The notes under the pieces are model-generated. The model worked only from the letters and a program-made list of their open reading frames with translations, did no database searches and was not told the origin of the DNA. Below, piece after piece: positions 7,413-17,570 of a DNA stretch of 64,000 bases. A program made the translations under genes and the position numbers. The stretch is from Mesobaculum littorinae (GTDB taxonomy: Bacteria > Pseudomonadota > Alphaproteobacteria > Rhodobacterales > Rhodobacteraceae), in the NCBI RefSeq assembly GCF_004011175.1, contig NZ_RQXX01000009.1:1-64000 (forward strand), written 5' to 3'. The stretch's first letter is position 1, and every line of letters starts with the position of its first letter.

Positions 7413-10406
7413 TCACTCCTTGATGCCCAGCGCGGCATTCACCAGCGCCTGTTGCTGTTGCTTGTGCTGCGAGGCGAGCCCCGTCGCGGGCGAGGCCGAG
7501 GCGGCGCGACCGGCATAGTCCGGGCGCCCGTGCTTGGCCTTGATCCGCGTCAGGACCCATTCGAGATTGGGTTCGATAAAGGTCCAGGCGCCCTGGTTCT
7601 TGGGCTCTTCCTGGCACCAGACCATTTCCGCCGTCGGGAAGCGCTGAAGCTCTTTGACGAGAGACAGGGCCGGGAACGGATAGAACTGTTCGACGCGCAG
7701 CAGATAGACGTCGTCCAGCCCTTCGGCATCGCGCTTTTCCAGAAGGTCGTAATAGACCTTGCCCGAACACATCACCACGCGGCGGATCTTGTCGTCGGCG
7801 GCAAGCTGGGTGTCGGAATGCCCTTTCTCGGCATCGTCCCACAGCACGCGGTGAAAGCTCGACCCGGTCGTGAAGGCCTCGGCGTCCGACACGGCCATCT
7901 TGTGCCGCAAAAGCGACTTGGGCGTCATCATTACCAGCGGCTTGCGATAGCTGCGGTGCAGCTGCCGGCGCAGGATGTGGAAGTAGTTGGCGGGCGTCGA
8001 GCAGTTGGCGACGATCCAGTTGTCCTGGCCGCACATCTGCAGGAAGCGTTCCAGCCGCGCGGACGAGTGTTCGGGGCCCTGCCCCTCGTACCCGTGCGGC
8101 AGAAGCAGGACGAGGCCCGACATCCGCAGCCACTTGGATTCGCCCGAGCTGATGAACTGGTCGAACATGATCTGCGCGCCGTTGGCGAAATCGCCGAACT
8201 GCGCCTCCCACAGGGTCAGCGCGTTGGGTTCGGCCATCGAATAGCCGTATTCGAAACCGCAAACCGCGTATTCCGACAGCATCGAGTCGATGACCTCGTA
8301 ATGCGCCTGGCCCTCACGGATGTGGTTCAGCGGGTAATACCGGTCCTCGTTGTCCTGGTTCACGATGGCCGAGTGCCGCTGCGAGAAGGTGCCGCGCGCC
8401 GAATCCTGGCCCGACAGGCGCACCGGGTAGCCCTCGGTCAAAAGCGAGCCGAAGGCCAGCGCCTCGGCGGTGGCCCAGTCAAAGCCGGCGCCCGTCTCGA
8501 ACATCTCCTTCTTGGCGCCCAGCAGCCGGTCGACGGTGCGGTGGGTGGCGAAGTTCTCGGGCGCGGTGGTCAGGGCACGGCCGATCTGTTCCATCGTCTC
8601 GGGCTTGATGGCGGTCTTGCCGCGCTGGTACTTTTCGCCCTGCTTGTCGAGATGGCTCCAGCGTCCGTCCAGCCAGTCGGCCTTGTTCGGGCGGTATTCC
8701 TTGCCGGCCTCGAACTCCTCGTTCAGGTGGGCCTGAAAGCCGGACTTTGCATCCTCGATCTCGCCCTCGGGGATCAGGCCGTCCTTGACCAGACGCTCGG
8801 TATAAAGGGTGAGCGTGGTCTTCTGCTTCTTGATGTTCTTGTACATCTCCGGGTTGGTGAACATCGGCTCGTCGCCTTCGTTGTGCCCGAAGCGACGGTA
8901 GCAGAAGATGTCGATGACCACGTCCTTGTGGAATTTCTGCCGGAACTCGGTCGCGACCTTGGCGGCGTGAACCACTGCCTCGGGGTCGTCGCCGTTGACG
9001 TGGAAGATCGGCGCTTCGACCATCAGCGCGATATCGGTGGGGTAGGGCGACGACCGCGAAAACGCCGGTGCGGTGGTAAAGCCGATCTGGTTGTTCACCA
9101 CGATGTGGATCGTGCCGCCGGTGCGGTGACCGCGCAGCCCCGACAGGCCGAAGCATTCGGCGACTACCCCCTGGCCTGCGAAGGCCGCATCGCCGTGCAG
9201 CAGCACCGGCAGCACCGCCTTGCGTTCGGTGTCGCCCAGCTGGTCCTGCTTGGCCCGCGCCTTGCCCAACACAACCGGGTTCACCGCCTCGAGGTGCGAG
9301 GGGTTGGCCGTCAGCGACAGGTGCACCTTGTTGCCGTCGAATTCACGGTCAGACGAGGCGCCCAGGTGATACTTCACGTCGCCCGAGCCTTCGACGTCCT
9401 CGGGCTTGAAGCTGCCGCCCTGGAATTCGTTGAAGATGGCGCGGTAGGGCTTGCTCATCACGTTGGCAAGCACCGACAGGCGCCCGCGGTGCGGCATGCC
9501 GATGACGATCTCCTTGACCCCCAGCGCGCCGCCGCGCTTGATGATCTGCTCCATCGCGGGGATCAGGCTTTCACCGCCGTCGAGACCGAAACGCTTGGTG
9601 CCCATGTACTTGACATGCAGGAACTTCTCGAAGCCCTCGGCCTCGACCAGCTTGTTCAGGATGGCGCGGCGGCCTTCCTGGGAAAAGGCGATCTCCTTGC
9701 CCAGCCCCTCGATCCGCTCCTTCAGCCAGCCGGCCTCTTCGGGGTTCGAGATGTGCATGTATTGCAGGGCGAAGGTGCCGCAGTAGGTGCGCTGAACGAT
9801 CGCCGTGATCTCGCGCATCGACGCGACCTGCAGGCCCAGCACGTTATCGATGAAGATCGGCCGATCCATGTCGGCTTCGGTGAAGCCATAGGATTTCGGG
9901 TCCAGCTCGGGGTGCGGTGTGGGGTCGCGCATGCCCAGCGGGTCGAGGTCGGCGACCAGGTGTCCACGGATGCGGTAGGCGCGGATCAGCATCAGCGCAC
10001 GGATCGAATCCAGCACCGCGCGGCGGATCTGCGCCTCGGTCACGCGCATGTTTTCCTTGCCGGCCTTCTCGGCGATCTTGCGGGCCAGCGCCTTGGTGTC
10101 GACCGCGGGCGCGCCGCCGTCGGCGGCAGGGGCGGCGGCGACCATCGGCCACTGGCCGTCGAAGGCCGCGACCCATTCGTCGGTGGGGGCGGGCGGCCAG
10201 TCGCCGCGCTGCCACGACGGACCTGCGGCCTCGTCGCGGACATCATCCGCCGCGTCGCCCAGCTCGGCGAAGAAGGCGGCCCAGCTGTCGTCGACCGAGG
10301 ACGGGTCCTCGGCGTAGCGGGCGTAGAGCTGTTCGAGGTACTCGGCGTTGTGCCCCTGCATGAAGGAGGAGGCGCGGAACTGGTCGTTGGCGGATTGGTC
10401 GGTCAT
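7413..10406 (-). CDS. odhA: 2-oxoglutarate dehydrogenase E1 component
   Basis: A 997-aa thiamine-diphosphate enzyme that decarboxylates 2-oxoglutarate and succinylates the E2 lipoyl group. The N-terminal motif QGHNAEYLEQLYARYAEDP is the E1o signature that binds the complex. The ThDP region (GDAAFAGQGVVAECFGL, then NNQIGFTT), HNEGDEP, and the C-terminal pyrimidine-binding half (LWEAQFGDFANGAQIMFDQF) are all present; the length is normal for the family. It lies between a DUF805 gene and odhB on the same strand. Confidence 0.97.
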   Translation of the reverse strand: MTDQSANDQFRASSFMQGHNAEYLEQLYARYAEDPSSVDDSWAAFFAELGDAADDVRDEAAGPSWQRGDWPPAPTDEWVAAFDGQWPMVAAAPAADGGAPAVDTKALARKIAEKAGKENMRVTEAQIRRAVLDSIRALMLIRAYRIRGHLVADLDPLGMRDPTPHPELDPKSYGFTEADMDRPIFIDNVLGLQVASMREITAIVQRTYCGTFALQYMHISNPEEAGWLKERIEGLGKEIAFSQEGRRAILNKLVEAEGFEKFLHVKYMGTKRFGLDGGESLIPAMEQIIKRGGALGVKEIVIGMPHRGRLSVLANVMSKPYRAIFNEFQGGSFKPEDVEGSGDVKYHLGASSDREFDGNKVHLSLTANPSHLEAVNPVVLGKARAKQDQLGDTERKAVLPVLLHGDAAFAGQGVVAECFGLSGLRGHRTGGTIHIVVNNQIGFTTAPAFSRSSPYPTDIALMVEAPIFHVNGDDPEAVVHAAKVATEFRQKFHKDVVIDIFCYRRFGHNEGDEPMFTNPEMYKNIKKQKTTLTLYTERLVKDGLIPEGEIEDAKSGFQAHLNEEFEAGKEYRPNKADWLDGRWSHLDKQGEKYQRGKTAIKPETMEQIGRALTTAPENFATHRTVDRLLGAKKEMFETGAGFDWATAEALAFGSLLTEGYPVRLSGQDSARGTFSQRHSAIVNQDNEDRYYPLNHIREGQAHYEVIDSMLSEYAVCGFEYGYSMAEPNALTLWEAQFGDFANGAQIMFDQFISSGESKWLRMSGLVLLLPHGYEGQGPEHSSARLERFLQMCGQDNWIVANCSTPANYFHILRRQLHRSYRKPLVMMTPKSLLRHKMAVSDAEAFTTGSSFHRVLWDDAEKGHSDTQLAADDKIRRVVMCSGKVYYDLLEKRDAEGLDDVYLLRVEQFYPFPALSLVKELQRFPTAEMVWCQEEPKNQGAWTFIEPNLEWVLTRIKAKHGRPDYAGRAASASPATGLASQHKQQQQALVNAALGIKE

Positions 10407-10476
10407 GGCTCAGACCTCTTGATGGTCGCGGGCAGGGGAGGGAAGACGGCGGCGGGAACGGGATGACAGGGGCGGG

Positions 10477-11004
10477 TCATGTCGCCCCCGGGGGCGGCGG
10501 GCCCCAGGCGTTGCTGTGCGGGGACGAGGGGCGGGTCAGCCACCAGATCACCAGAAGCGGCGAGATGATCAGCACGATGAAGGCGATGAACAGCACGATG
10601 CCGACGCCTCCGGTAAAGGTGGCGGCCAGATCGCCCTGGGTAAAACTGCCCAAACCTGCGGCTAGGTGCATGAAGCCGAAGATACCGATCATCACGATAA
10701 GGGGGTAGAGCACGAAGAGGCCGGACTTGCCGGTGTCGTGCATCCGACGCCATCCGGCGGCCAGCCCCGGGATCAGGGTGACCAGCGAAAACGTCGCGGC
10801 GATGGGGCCGTTCGACTGCGCATCGATGGCGCCGCCCGAGGCTTCGATCTCGACCGCGTCGAAGAGAAGCTCGTCAAGGAAACCGGCAGCCAGCAGGCCG
10901 AGGAACAGGAACAGCACGAAATACCAGTACTCGGCTCGCGAGGCGCGGCCGGAAAAGGTGAAATACTGCGAAAGACAGCTGCGGACGGCGCCGGGAAAGG
11001 TCAT
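10477..11004 (-). CDS. DUF805 membrane protein
   Basis: A 175-aa DUF805 protein: an N-terminal YFTFSGRASRAEYWYFVLF motif, then hydrophobic segments and the typical GWRRMHDTGKSGLFVL loop between helices, about four membrane spans in all. The C-terminus is Pro-rich. The family is widespread and uncharacterised. It is placed between sucD and odhA on the same strand, so it is probably part of the TCA operon. The start at 11004 was chosen because the conserved region begins there. Confidence 0.85.
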   Translation of the reverse strand: MTFPGAVRSCLSQYFTFSGRASRAEYWYFVLFLFLGLLAAGFLDELLFDAVEIEASGGAIDAQSNGPIAATFSLVTLIPGLAAGWRRMHDTGKSGLFVLYPLIVMIGIFGFMHLAAGLGSFTQGDLAATFTGGVGIVLFIAFIVLIISPLLVIWWLTRPSSPHSNAWGPPPPGAT

Positions 11005-11117
11005 CGTGGGCCCTCTTGGGGTGCGACGGTCGCGGGGTGCGCGGCGCATCGTCCTGCGCTGCCCGTGCCGACCGCTCTGATGATCTCAAGGCCCATGAGG
11101 GCGCGTCCTTCGTTCGG

Positions 11118-11156
11118 CCGGGCCGGGGGCTGGCGCAGGGCCGGCCCCCGGCCCGG
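11118..11156. other. Long hairpin just after the sucD stop codon
   Basis: An uninterrupted 13-bp inverted repeat CCGGGCCGGGGGC/GCCCCCGGCCCGG with a 13-nt loop lies 6 bp beyond the sucD stop codon. No T-run follows on the minus strand, so it is more likely an mRNA-stabilising or partial-attenuation element within the operon than a full terminator. Confidence 0.6.
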
Positions 11157-11162
11157 TAGGGA

Positions 11163-12044
11163 TTAACCGATCGCCTTAAGCACGGCTTCGCCGAGGCCCG
11201 CGGGGCTGTCGGCGACGGTGATGCCGGCCGCCTTCATGGCCTCGATCTTGTCGTCGGCACCGCCTTTGCCGCCGGCGACGATGGCACCGGCATGGCCCAT
11301 GCGGCGGCCCGGAGGGGCGGTGCGCCCGGCGATGAAGCCCGCCGTGGGCTTCCAGCGGCCGGCCTTGCGTTCGTCGGCGAGGAACTGCGCGGCGTCCTCT
11401 TCGGCCGACCCGCCGATTTCACCGATCATGATGATCGCCTCGGTCTCGTCGTCTGCCAGGAACCATTCCAGCACGTCGATGTGCTCGGTCCCCTTGATGG
11501 GGTCGCCGCCGATGCCGACACAGGTCGACTGGCCCAGTCCTACGTCCGTCGTCTGTTTCACGGCTTCATAGGTAAGCGTGCCCGAGCGCGAAACAACGCC
11601 CACCTTGCCACGCTTGTGGATGTGGCCGGGCATGATGCCGATCTTGCAGGCGCCGGGGGTGATGACACCGGGGCAGTTGGGGCCGATCAGCGTGGTCTGC
11701 GACCCTTCGAGGGCGCGCTTGACCTTCATCATGTCCAGCACCGGAATGCCTTCGGTGATGCAGCAGACCAGCGGGATCCCGGCGTCGATCGCCTCGAGGA
11801 TCGAATCGGCCGCGAACGGCGGCGGCACGTAGATGACGCTGGCATTGGCGCCGGTCTTGGCGACCGCTTCGTGGCAGCTGTCGAACACGGGCAGGTCGAG
11901 ATGCGTCTGACCGCCTTTGCCGGGCGTCACGCCGCCCACCATCTGCGTGCCGTAGGCGATGGCCTGTTCGGAGTGGAAGGTCCCCTGCGAGCCGGTGAAG
12001 CCCTGACAGATGACTTTGGTATTTTCGTCTACGAGAATGGCCAC
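11163..12044 (-). CDS. sucD: Succinyl-CoA synthetase alpha subunit
   Basis: A 293-aa subunit, normal length. It has the CoA-binding Rossmann region ([18 protein letters not shown]), the ligase segment [13 protein letters not shown], and the phosphorylated histidine in [14 protein letters not shown] near the C-terminus. With SucC it converts succinyl-CoA to succinate with formation of a nucleoside triphosphate in the TCA cycle. It lies 95 bp downstream of sucC, and the gap holds two small inverted repeats (12066-12082 and 12098-12115). Confidence 0.98.
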   Translation of the reverse strand: MAILVDENTKVICQGFTGSQGTFHSEQAIAYGTQMVGGVTPGKGGQTHLDLPVFDSCHEAVAKTGANASVIYVPPPFAADSILEAIDAGIPLVCCITEGIPVLDMMKVKRALEGSQTTLIGPNCPGVITPGACKIGIMPGHIHKRGKVGVVSRSGTLTYEAVKQTTDVGLGQSTCVGIGGDPIKGTEHIDVLEWFLADDETEAIIMIGEIGGSAEEDAAQFLADERKAGRWKPTAGFIAGRTAPPGRRMGHAGAIVAGGKGGADDKIEAMKAAGITVADSPAGLGEAVLKAIG

Positions 12045-12139
12045 TGTGGCGTTCTCCCAAAATGGGGCGGGCCGTGCCCGCCAATGTGTCTGGCGCAGGC
12101 GGGGTTAAACCCGCCTTACGGAAATCGGGTCCCGCGGGC

Positions 12140-13333
12140 CTAGCCCTTGACCGCCTTCACGATTTTCTCGGCCGCGTCCGACAGGTCGTCGGCGGCGATG
12201 ACGTCGAGCCCCGAGGTCTGGATGATCTCCTTGCCCTTCTCGACATTGGTGCCTTCCAGCCGGACGACCAGCGGCACCTTGAGACCGACTTCCTTGACCG
12301 CGGCGATCACGCCCTCGGCGATGATGTCGCAGCGCATGATGCCGCCGAAGATGTTGACCAGGATGCCCTTCACGTTCTTGTCGGACGTGATGATCTTGAA
12401 GGCCTCGGTCACCTTCTCCTTCGTCGCGCCGCCACCGACGTCGAGGAAGTTCGCGGGCTCGGCGCCCTTCAGCTTGATGATGTCCATCGTAGCCATGGCC
12501 AGGCCCGCGCCGTTGACCATGCAGCCGATTTCGCCGTCCAGAGCGATGTAGTTCAGGTCGTACTTGCTGGCCTGAAGCTCCTTGGGGTCTTCCTCGGTCT
12601 CGTCGCGCAGGGCGGCGATGTCCTGGTGGCGGTAGAGCGCGTTGCCGTCGAAACCGACCTTGGCGTCCAGCACCTTCAGATCGCCCTTGTCGGTGACGAT
12701 CAGCGGGTTGATCTCGAGCTGCTCCATGTCCTTCTCGACGAAGGCCTGGTAGAGGATGCCCATCAGCTTGACGCACTGCTTCATCGCCTGACCTTCGAGG
12801 CCCAGCGAGAACGCGATGCGGCGGCCGTGGTAGGGCTGGTAGCCCGTGGCCGGATCGACGCTGAAGCTGAGGATCTTCTCGGGCGTCGCGGCGGCGACCT
12901 CTTCGATGTCCATGCCGCCCTCGGTCGAGGAAACGAAGGAGATCCGGCTTGTGGTACGGTCGACCAGAAGCGCAAGGTAAAGCTCGCGTTCGATGTCGCT
13001 GCCGTCTTCGAAGTAGACGCGGTTGACCTGCTTGCCGTCGGGCCCGGTCTGGTGCGTGATCAGCGTGCGGCCCAGCATCTTCTTGGCTTCGGCCTCGGCC
13101 TCTTCCACCGACTTGGCAAGGCGGACGCCGCCCTTTTCGCCGGCATCGGCTTCGGCAAAGTGGCCCTTGCCGCGGCCGCCCGCATGGATCTGCGCCTTGA
13201 CGACCCACAGCGGCCCGTCCAGTTCGCCCGCGGCCGTCTTGGCCTCTTCGGCCTTGGTGACCACACGGCCGTCCGAAACCGGAGCGCCGTAATCGCGCAG
13301 CAGCGCCTTCGCCTGATATTCGTGGATGTTCAC
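12140..13333 (-). CDS. sucC: Succinyl-CoA synthetase beta subunit (ADP-forming type)
   Basis: A 397-aa ATP-grasp subunit starting [16 protein letters not shown]. The lysine/glycine-rich [16 protein letters not shown], the EINPLIV segment and [15 protein letters not shown] are all present. It is the first gene of the minus-strand TCA operon. The 238-bp region upstream, shared with the 3' end of mdh, holds the mdh terminator, a 34-bp dyad with two GTGATCAC palindromes and a LacI-type palindrome. Confidence 0.98.
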   Translation of the reverse strand: MNIHEYQAKALLRDYGAPVSDGRVVTKAEEAKTAAGELDGPLWVVKAQIHAGGRGKGHFAEADAGEKGGVRLAKSVEEAEAEAKKMLGRTLITHQTGPDGKQVNRVYFEDGSDIERELYLALLVDRTTSRISFVSSTEGGMDIEEVAAATPEKILSFSVDPATGYQPYHGRRIAFSLGLEGQAMKQCVKLMGILYQAFVEKDMEQLEINPLIVTDKGDLKVLDAKVGFDGNALYRHQDIAALRDETEEDPKELQASKYDLNYIALDGEIGCMVNGAGLAMATMDIIKLKGAEPANFLDVGGGATKEKVTEAFKIITSDKNVKGILVNIFGGIMRCDIIAEGVIAAVKEVGLKVPLVVRLEGTNVEKGKEIIQTSGLDVIAADDLSDAAEKIVKAVKG

Positions 13334-13409
13334 GTCGACTATCCCGTCAATTGCTCATCTCCGCCCTTCCATGCCATGCCTCGCCGCCGAGATTAAGGCA
13401 TTTCGGTAG

Positions 13410-13423
13410 AGTGAGCGCTAACT
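13410..13423. promoter_or_regulatory. LacI-type operator candidate upstream of sucC
   Basis: AGTGAGCGCTAACT is a 14-bp near-perfect palindrome with a central CG, the hallmark of LacI-family sites. It resembles the motif that I recall for CceR, a LacI-type central-carbon regulator of Rhodobacter. It lies 77-90 bp upstream of the sucC start codon, between that gene and the GTGATCAC dyad. No CceR gene is in the window, so the assignment is an inference. Confidence 0.4.
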
Positions 13424-13440
13424 AGCCGGTAAAAGGTCCG

Positions 13441-13474
13441 TTTGTGATCACACGAAATTTCCTGTGATCACAAA
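13441..13474. promoter_or_regulatory. Double-palindrome operator candidate, sucC promoter region
   Basis: A 34-bp dyad bounded by TTTGTGATCAC and GTGATCACAAA. It contains two TGTGATCACA palindromes (13443-13452 and 13463-13472) with centres 20 bp apart, about two helical turns. A near-identical arrangement lies upstream of sdhC at 19265-19299. The GT-N4-AC core fits FCD-type GntR operators. It is 108 bp upstream of the sucC start codon. Confidence 0.65.
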
Positions 13475-13517
13475 ATTAGAAGATCCGGAGCAGCCTGCCC
13501 GGTCTGCTCGGTCCGAA

Positions 13518-13550
13518 ACGACAAAGGGGCGCCCGCGGGCGCCCCTTATT
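13518..13550 (-). terminator. Terminator of mdh
   Basis: A perfect self-complementary stem GGGGCGCCCG/CGGGCGCCCC (13526-13545) follows mdh by 26 bp on the minus strand, with a TTTGT tail on that strand. The other side is AT-rich (TTATTAT), so termination could be bidirectional. Confidence 0.8.
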
Positions 13551-13571
13551 ATACGTGGATGCCGACCGGGA

Positions 13572-14555
<984 letters not shown>

Positions 14556-14663
14556 TCATGTGATCCGTCTAGTGCCGCGAGGGGTAGTGCCAAGCGCGCC
14601 GCCACGCAAGGCCGGGCCCGCCCCCGCGCTGTCGCGGCGCCCGGGCGCGAGGGGCCGTTACGA

Positions 14664-14690
14664 AAGAACCCGGGCCGATGGCCCGGGTCC
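14664..14690 (-). terminator. Probable terminator of the PRC-barrel gene
   Basis: A 9-bp perfect stem ACCCGGGCC/GGCCCGGGT with loop GAT (14668-14688) lies about 45 bp beyond the stop codon of the minus-strand PRC-barrel gene. Its T tail on the minus strand is short (TTCTTTC). Confidence 0.55.
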
Positions 14691-14734
14691 CCGATGGGCA
14701 CGCAGACCGCGCCCGTCTGTCAGAAAGGTCGCCC

Positions 14735-15967
14735 TTATTCGGCGGGCTCATAGCGCGGCTGGGCTTCCAGCTGCTCTTCGGTCGCGTCCATGTAGACACG
14801 CACGTCCGACCCGTCGTCCGAACGCAGGACGCTCAGCTGGTCGAAGCCGACGGCAATGGGCTTTTCGCCAATGCCGAGGAAGCCGCCCACGTTCACGACG
14901 ATCTCTTCGATGTTGCCCTCGTCGTCGAGCAGAAGCTCGCCGATCTCGCCAATCGATTCGTCGTCAGTGCCGTAGACAGTGGTGCCGTCCAGATCTTCGG
15001 CGGTCAGCTCGGTGATCTGGCTCGCGGCATAGCCTTCACGCTCGACGGTGGGGCCAGTCGCGGCGTCTTCGGCAGCAGGCTCTTCGGTCGCGGCGTCGTC
15101 TGCCACGGCCTCATCCGCCGAAGCTTCTTCGGTTTCGGTGACGTTCATGTCGCCGTCTTCGGCGGACATCTCGACCTCTTCGCCCTCGGTTGCCGCATCA
15201 TCGGCGGCCATGTCGTCCGTCGCCGTCTCCGACGCTGCGGTGTCTTCGGTCTCGGTCACGTCCATGTCGCCGTCTTCGGCAGCCATGTCGAGCTCTTCAC
15301 CCTCGGTCGCATCGGCGTTTTCACCGTCGACATCAGTCGCGCCTTCGACGGGCGCCTCGTCGGTCGCCGTCTCGGTGTCTTCGACTTCGGTGACATTCAT
15401 GTCGCCGTCTTCCGCCGACATCTCGACCTCTTCACCCTCGGTCGCGTCGGTCTCCATCTCGTCCTGATCGGTGGCAACCACGGCGCCATCGGTCGCGGCG
15501 TCGTCGGTCATCGCGGTGTCCGCCTCCATCTCACGTTCGTAGGCCGGGGCGTTCTCGATATCCTCACGGCTTGCATTGACCACGAGGAAATAGTCCTCGG
15601 AGTCGGGGCCGTCCGACACGAAGGTGATCTGGTCCATCGCAATGGCCACGTCGCGCTCGCCGATCCCGAGGAAACCGCCGACGCCCAGCACCACCGACTC
15701 GACGTTGCCGTCCGGCGACAGGACAATATCGTTGATCTCGCCTATATCGTCCCATTCGGATTCGGCACCATCCGCCATCTCCGTATCGGCCGAAACATCG
15801 TCCTCGGTCGCATAGATGCGCGAGCCAATAAGGTCAGAGGCGAAAAGCCCGTCCTGCGTTCCTTCGGAGTAATCCATGAAGGTCGTGTTTTCGGTCGTGC
15901 TGTCCTGTGCGATCGCTCCGGTGCCCAGCACCATGGCCATCGCGGCGGTCGTCATGAGGCGTTTCAT
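14735..15967 (-). CDS. Exported acidic protein with two PRC-barrel domains
   Basis: A 410-aa protein with a signal peptide (MKRLMTTAAMAMVLGTGAIAQ, residues 1-21) and two PRC-barrel-like domains. One follows the signal (about 36-125, containing VLGVGGFLGIGERDVAIAMDQ) and one is C-terminal (about 310-405, containing VNVGGFLGIGEKPIAVGFDQ). Between them is a very acidic linker built from three similar units with the core EDGDM(N/D)VTE. The matching VGGFLGIGE cores suggest internal domain duplication. PRC barrels act in RNA metabolism, photosystem assembly or as small-ligand/protein docking domains; the role here is unknown. The start has GGAGGAC upstream. Confidence 0.82.
   Translation of the reverse strand: MKRLMTTAAMAMVLGTGAIAQDSTTENTTFMDYSEGTQDGLFASDLIGSRIYATEDDVSADTEMADGAESEWDDIGEINDIVLSPDGNVESVVLGVGGFLGIGERDVAIAMDQITFVSDGPDSEDYFLVVNASREDIENAPAYEREMEADTAMTDDAATDGAVVATDQDEMETDATEGEEVEMSAEDGDMNVTEVEDTETATDEAPVEGATDVDGENADATEGEELDMAAEDGDMDVTETEDTAASETATDDMAADDAATEGEEVEMSAEDGDMNVTETEEASADEAVADDAATEEPAAEDAATGPTVEREGYAASQITELTAEDLDGTTVYGTDDESIGEIGELLLDDEGNIEEIVVNVGGFLGIGEKPIAVGFDQLSVLRSDDGSDVRVYMDATEEQLEAQPRYEPAE
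15138..15450 (-). repeat. Threefold in-gene repeat encoding acidic linker units
   Basis: Three copies of about 60 bp (about 15138-15199, 15254-15313 and 15390-15448) encode near-identical stretches with the core EGEE-EM-AEDGDM-VTE. They lie within the PRC-barrel gene and are spaced by diverged Ala/Asp/Thr-rich sequence, which suggests expansion by slippage or recombination. Confidence 0.75.
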
Positions 15968-16156
15968 AAGTCCTCCAAGAAAATGCGGTCCTTGAGCCGG
16001 GGCGTCGGTGTCCCGGCATGTATGGGGTGGCAATGTCGATCGGAGGGTTTGCGTTCCGTCAAAATATTCCCGTGGGCGGTGGAACTTGGCCGACGCAGGG
16101 GGCAAGGCTTGCGCGGCAGGGGCACAATCGCCCCAGCGGCACGGGAAAGGTCAGAC

Positions 16157-16924
16157 GTGGGTTTCGATTGGACTGTCTTTGCGCTCGCGGTGCCCGCGGT
16201 TCTTTTCACCGGCGTGTCGAAGGGCGGGTTCGGGTCGGGCGCGGCCTTCGCCGCAGCGCCGTTCCTCGCGCTGGTGCTCAGCCCGGGGCAGGCCATCGGG
16301 CTGATGCTGCCGCTGCTGATGCTGATCGATCTGGGCGCCATCCGCGCCTACTGGGGACGGTGGAGCCGCCGCGACGCGCTGCGCCTGATCGGGGGAAGCC
16401 TTCCGGGCATCGCGGCGGGCGCCGCGCTCTACCGCGTGGCCGACCCGGACATGTTCCGGCTGCTGATCGGGCTGGTGGCCATAGGCTTTGTCGCGTTCCA
16501 GATGGCGCGGGCCAGCGACCTGCTGAAGCTGCGGGCAGTGCATCGCCCCGATCCCAGCCGCGGCCGTCTGGCCGGCGTGTTCTGGGGCGGGGTGACGGGG
16601 CTGACCAGCTTCATCAGCCATGCCGGAGGGCCGCCGGCGGCGGTTTACCTGCTGGGACGCGGGTTGGACAAGACGACGTTTCAGGCAACGACCGTGCTGA
16701 CCTTCTGGGCGGTCAACCTGGCCAAGCTTGGCCCCTACATGGCGCTGGGGATCTTCACCCGCGACACCCTGATCGCCGATCTGATCTTGGCGCCCGTGGC
16801 CTTTGCGGGCCTCTGGCTCGGCGTCCACCTGCATTCGCGGGTGAATGAAAAGCTGTTCTTCCGCCTGACCTATGCCTTCCTGCTGGTGACGGGCGGCAAG
16901 CTGATCTTCGACGCGCTTACCTGA
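16157..16924 (+). CDS. TSUP (TauE/SafE) family membrane transporter
   Basis: A 255-aa polytopic membrane protein of the sulfite exporter TauE/SafE family, with the first conserved element GVSKGGFGSGAAFAAAPFL after helix 1 and the second GLTSFISHAGGPPAAVYLL in the C-terminal half, giving the typical two-fold repeat. TSUP proteins export or import small sulfonates, sulfite or other organic anions. The start is a GTG at 16157 (VGFDWTVFAL) preceded by GAAAGG; no ATG fits. A second TSUP gene lies at 31915-32841. No neighbouring sulfur genes indicate a substrate. Confidence 0.85.
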   Translation: MGFDWTVFALAVPAVLFTGVSKGGFGSGAAFAAAPFLALVLSPGQAIGLMLPLLMLIDLGAIRAYWGRWSRRDALRLIGGSLPGIAAGAALYRVADPDMFRLLIGLVAIGFVAFQMARASDLLKLRAVHRPDPSRGRLAGVFWGGVTGLTSFISHAGGPPAAVYLLGRGLDKTTFQATTVLTFWAVNLAKLGPYMALGIFTRDTLIADLILAPVAFAGLWLGVHLHSRVNEKLFFRLTYAFLLVTGGKLIFDALT

Positions 16925-16997
16925 GCGCCGACCGGAATGCCGGTCCGGATGGGGTGGCCGGGCGCCCGGTCCGGCGCGCCGGCATGGCGGGGCGGGA

Positions 16998-17315
16998 TCA
17001 GGCGGGGTTGCCCGCGGGCGGCAGCGCCTCTTCCAGCCGTTCGAAGGACTTGCCGCTGGCCAGCAGGCAGGTGGTGCCGGTGGGCGCCGTGACGATGATC
17101 GTCCAGCTGCCGCTGTCGTCCGAGGCGAAGACCTCGACCACCCGGTTCTTGGTGCCCAGCCCGATCGACTGGCGGGTTTCGCCGAACTTTTCGGCCAGAC
17201 GCGCCAGCACCTTGTCGCGGGGCCCGCATTTCTTGGACTCGGCCAAGGCGGGAGGCGCGAGGGCGCTGGCGGTCAGGGCAGCGGCAACGCAGGCGGCGAA
17301 GGGGAATTTCGGCAT
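16998..17315 (-). CDS. Small exported protein of unknown function
   Basis: A 105-aa protein with a clear signal peptide (MPKFPFAACVAAALTASALAPPALA, then ESKKCGPRD). The mature part has two cysteines (KCGPR and GTTCLLA) that could form a disulfide, and the motif GSWTIIVTAPTGTTC. Similar short periplasmic proteins occur in Rhodobacteraceae, but I know of no assigned function. It is convergent with the TSUP gene. Confidence 0.7.
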   Translation of the reverse strand: MPKFPFAACVAAALTASALAPPALAESKKCGPRDKVLARLAEKFGETRQSIGLGTKNRVVEVFASDDSGSWTIIVTAPTGTTCLLASGKSFERLEEALPPAGNPA

Positions 17316-17570
17316 TTCGAGGTCCTTTCAGGCAGTGACCACAGGTCGGGCAGGCGGTTCGGCGCGGAAGGGGTGGCCCGGGCCGGCGAACATGCGGGCG
17401 AGCCGGTGAAATCGTCGACCAGCTTGCGGCCGAGGCGCTGAGATAGGGTTAACAGGGCGGCCGCCGGGGCGGGCGGCCCGCCCGGAAAGTCCATAAACTG
17501 TCACCGAATGCCGCTTGCCCGCGCGACCGGGCTGTGGTCCGCTGCCCGACCGATGGCAGGAGGCTACGCT

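Noticed and set aside
6795-10466. A 1223-codon open frame on the plus strand opposite odhA/odhB
   Set aside because: It is the antisense shadow of two certain genes, produced by high GC at third positions; it has a His/Gly/Leu/Val-rich low-complexity translation and no domain.
13441-13474. CRP/FNR-type binding site
   Set aside because: TGTGA...TCACA half-sites are present, but with no spacer instead of 6 bp, and FNR sites need TTGAT-N4-ATCAA; the double-palindrome design fits another family better.
14678-16156. A long plus-strand extension of the TSUP protein
   Set aside because: It is antisense to the PRC-barrel gene and lacks transporter features; the GTG at 16157 starts the first helix.
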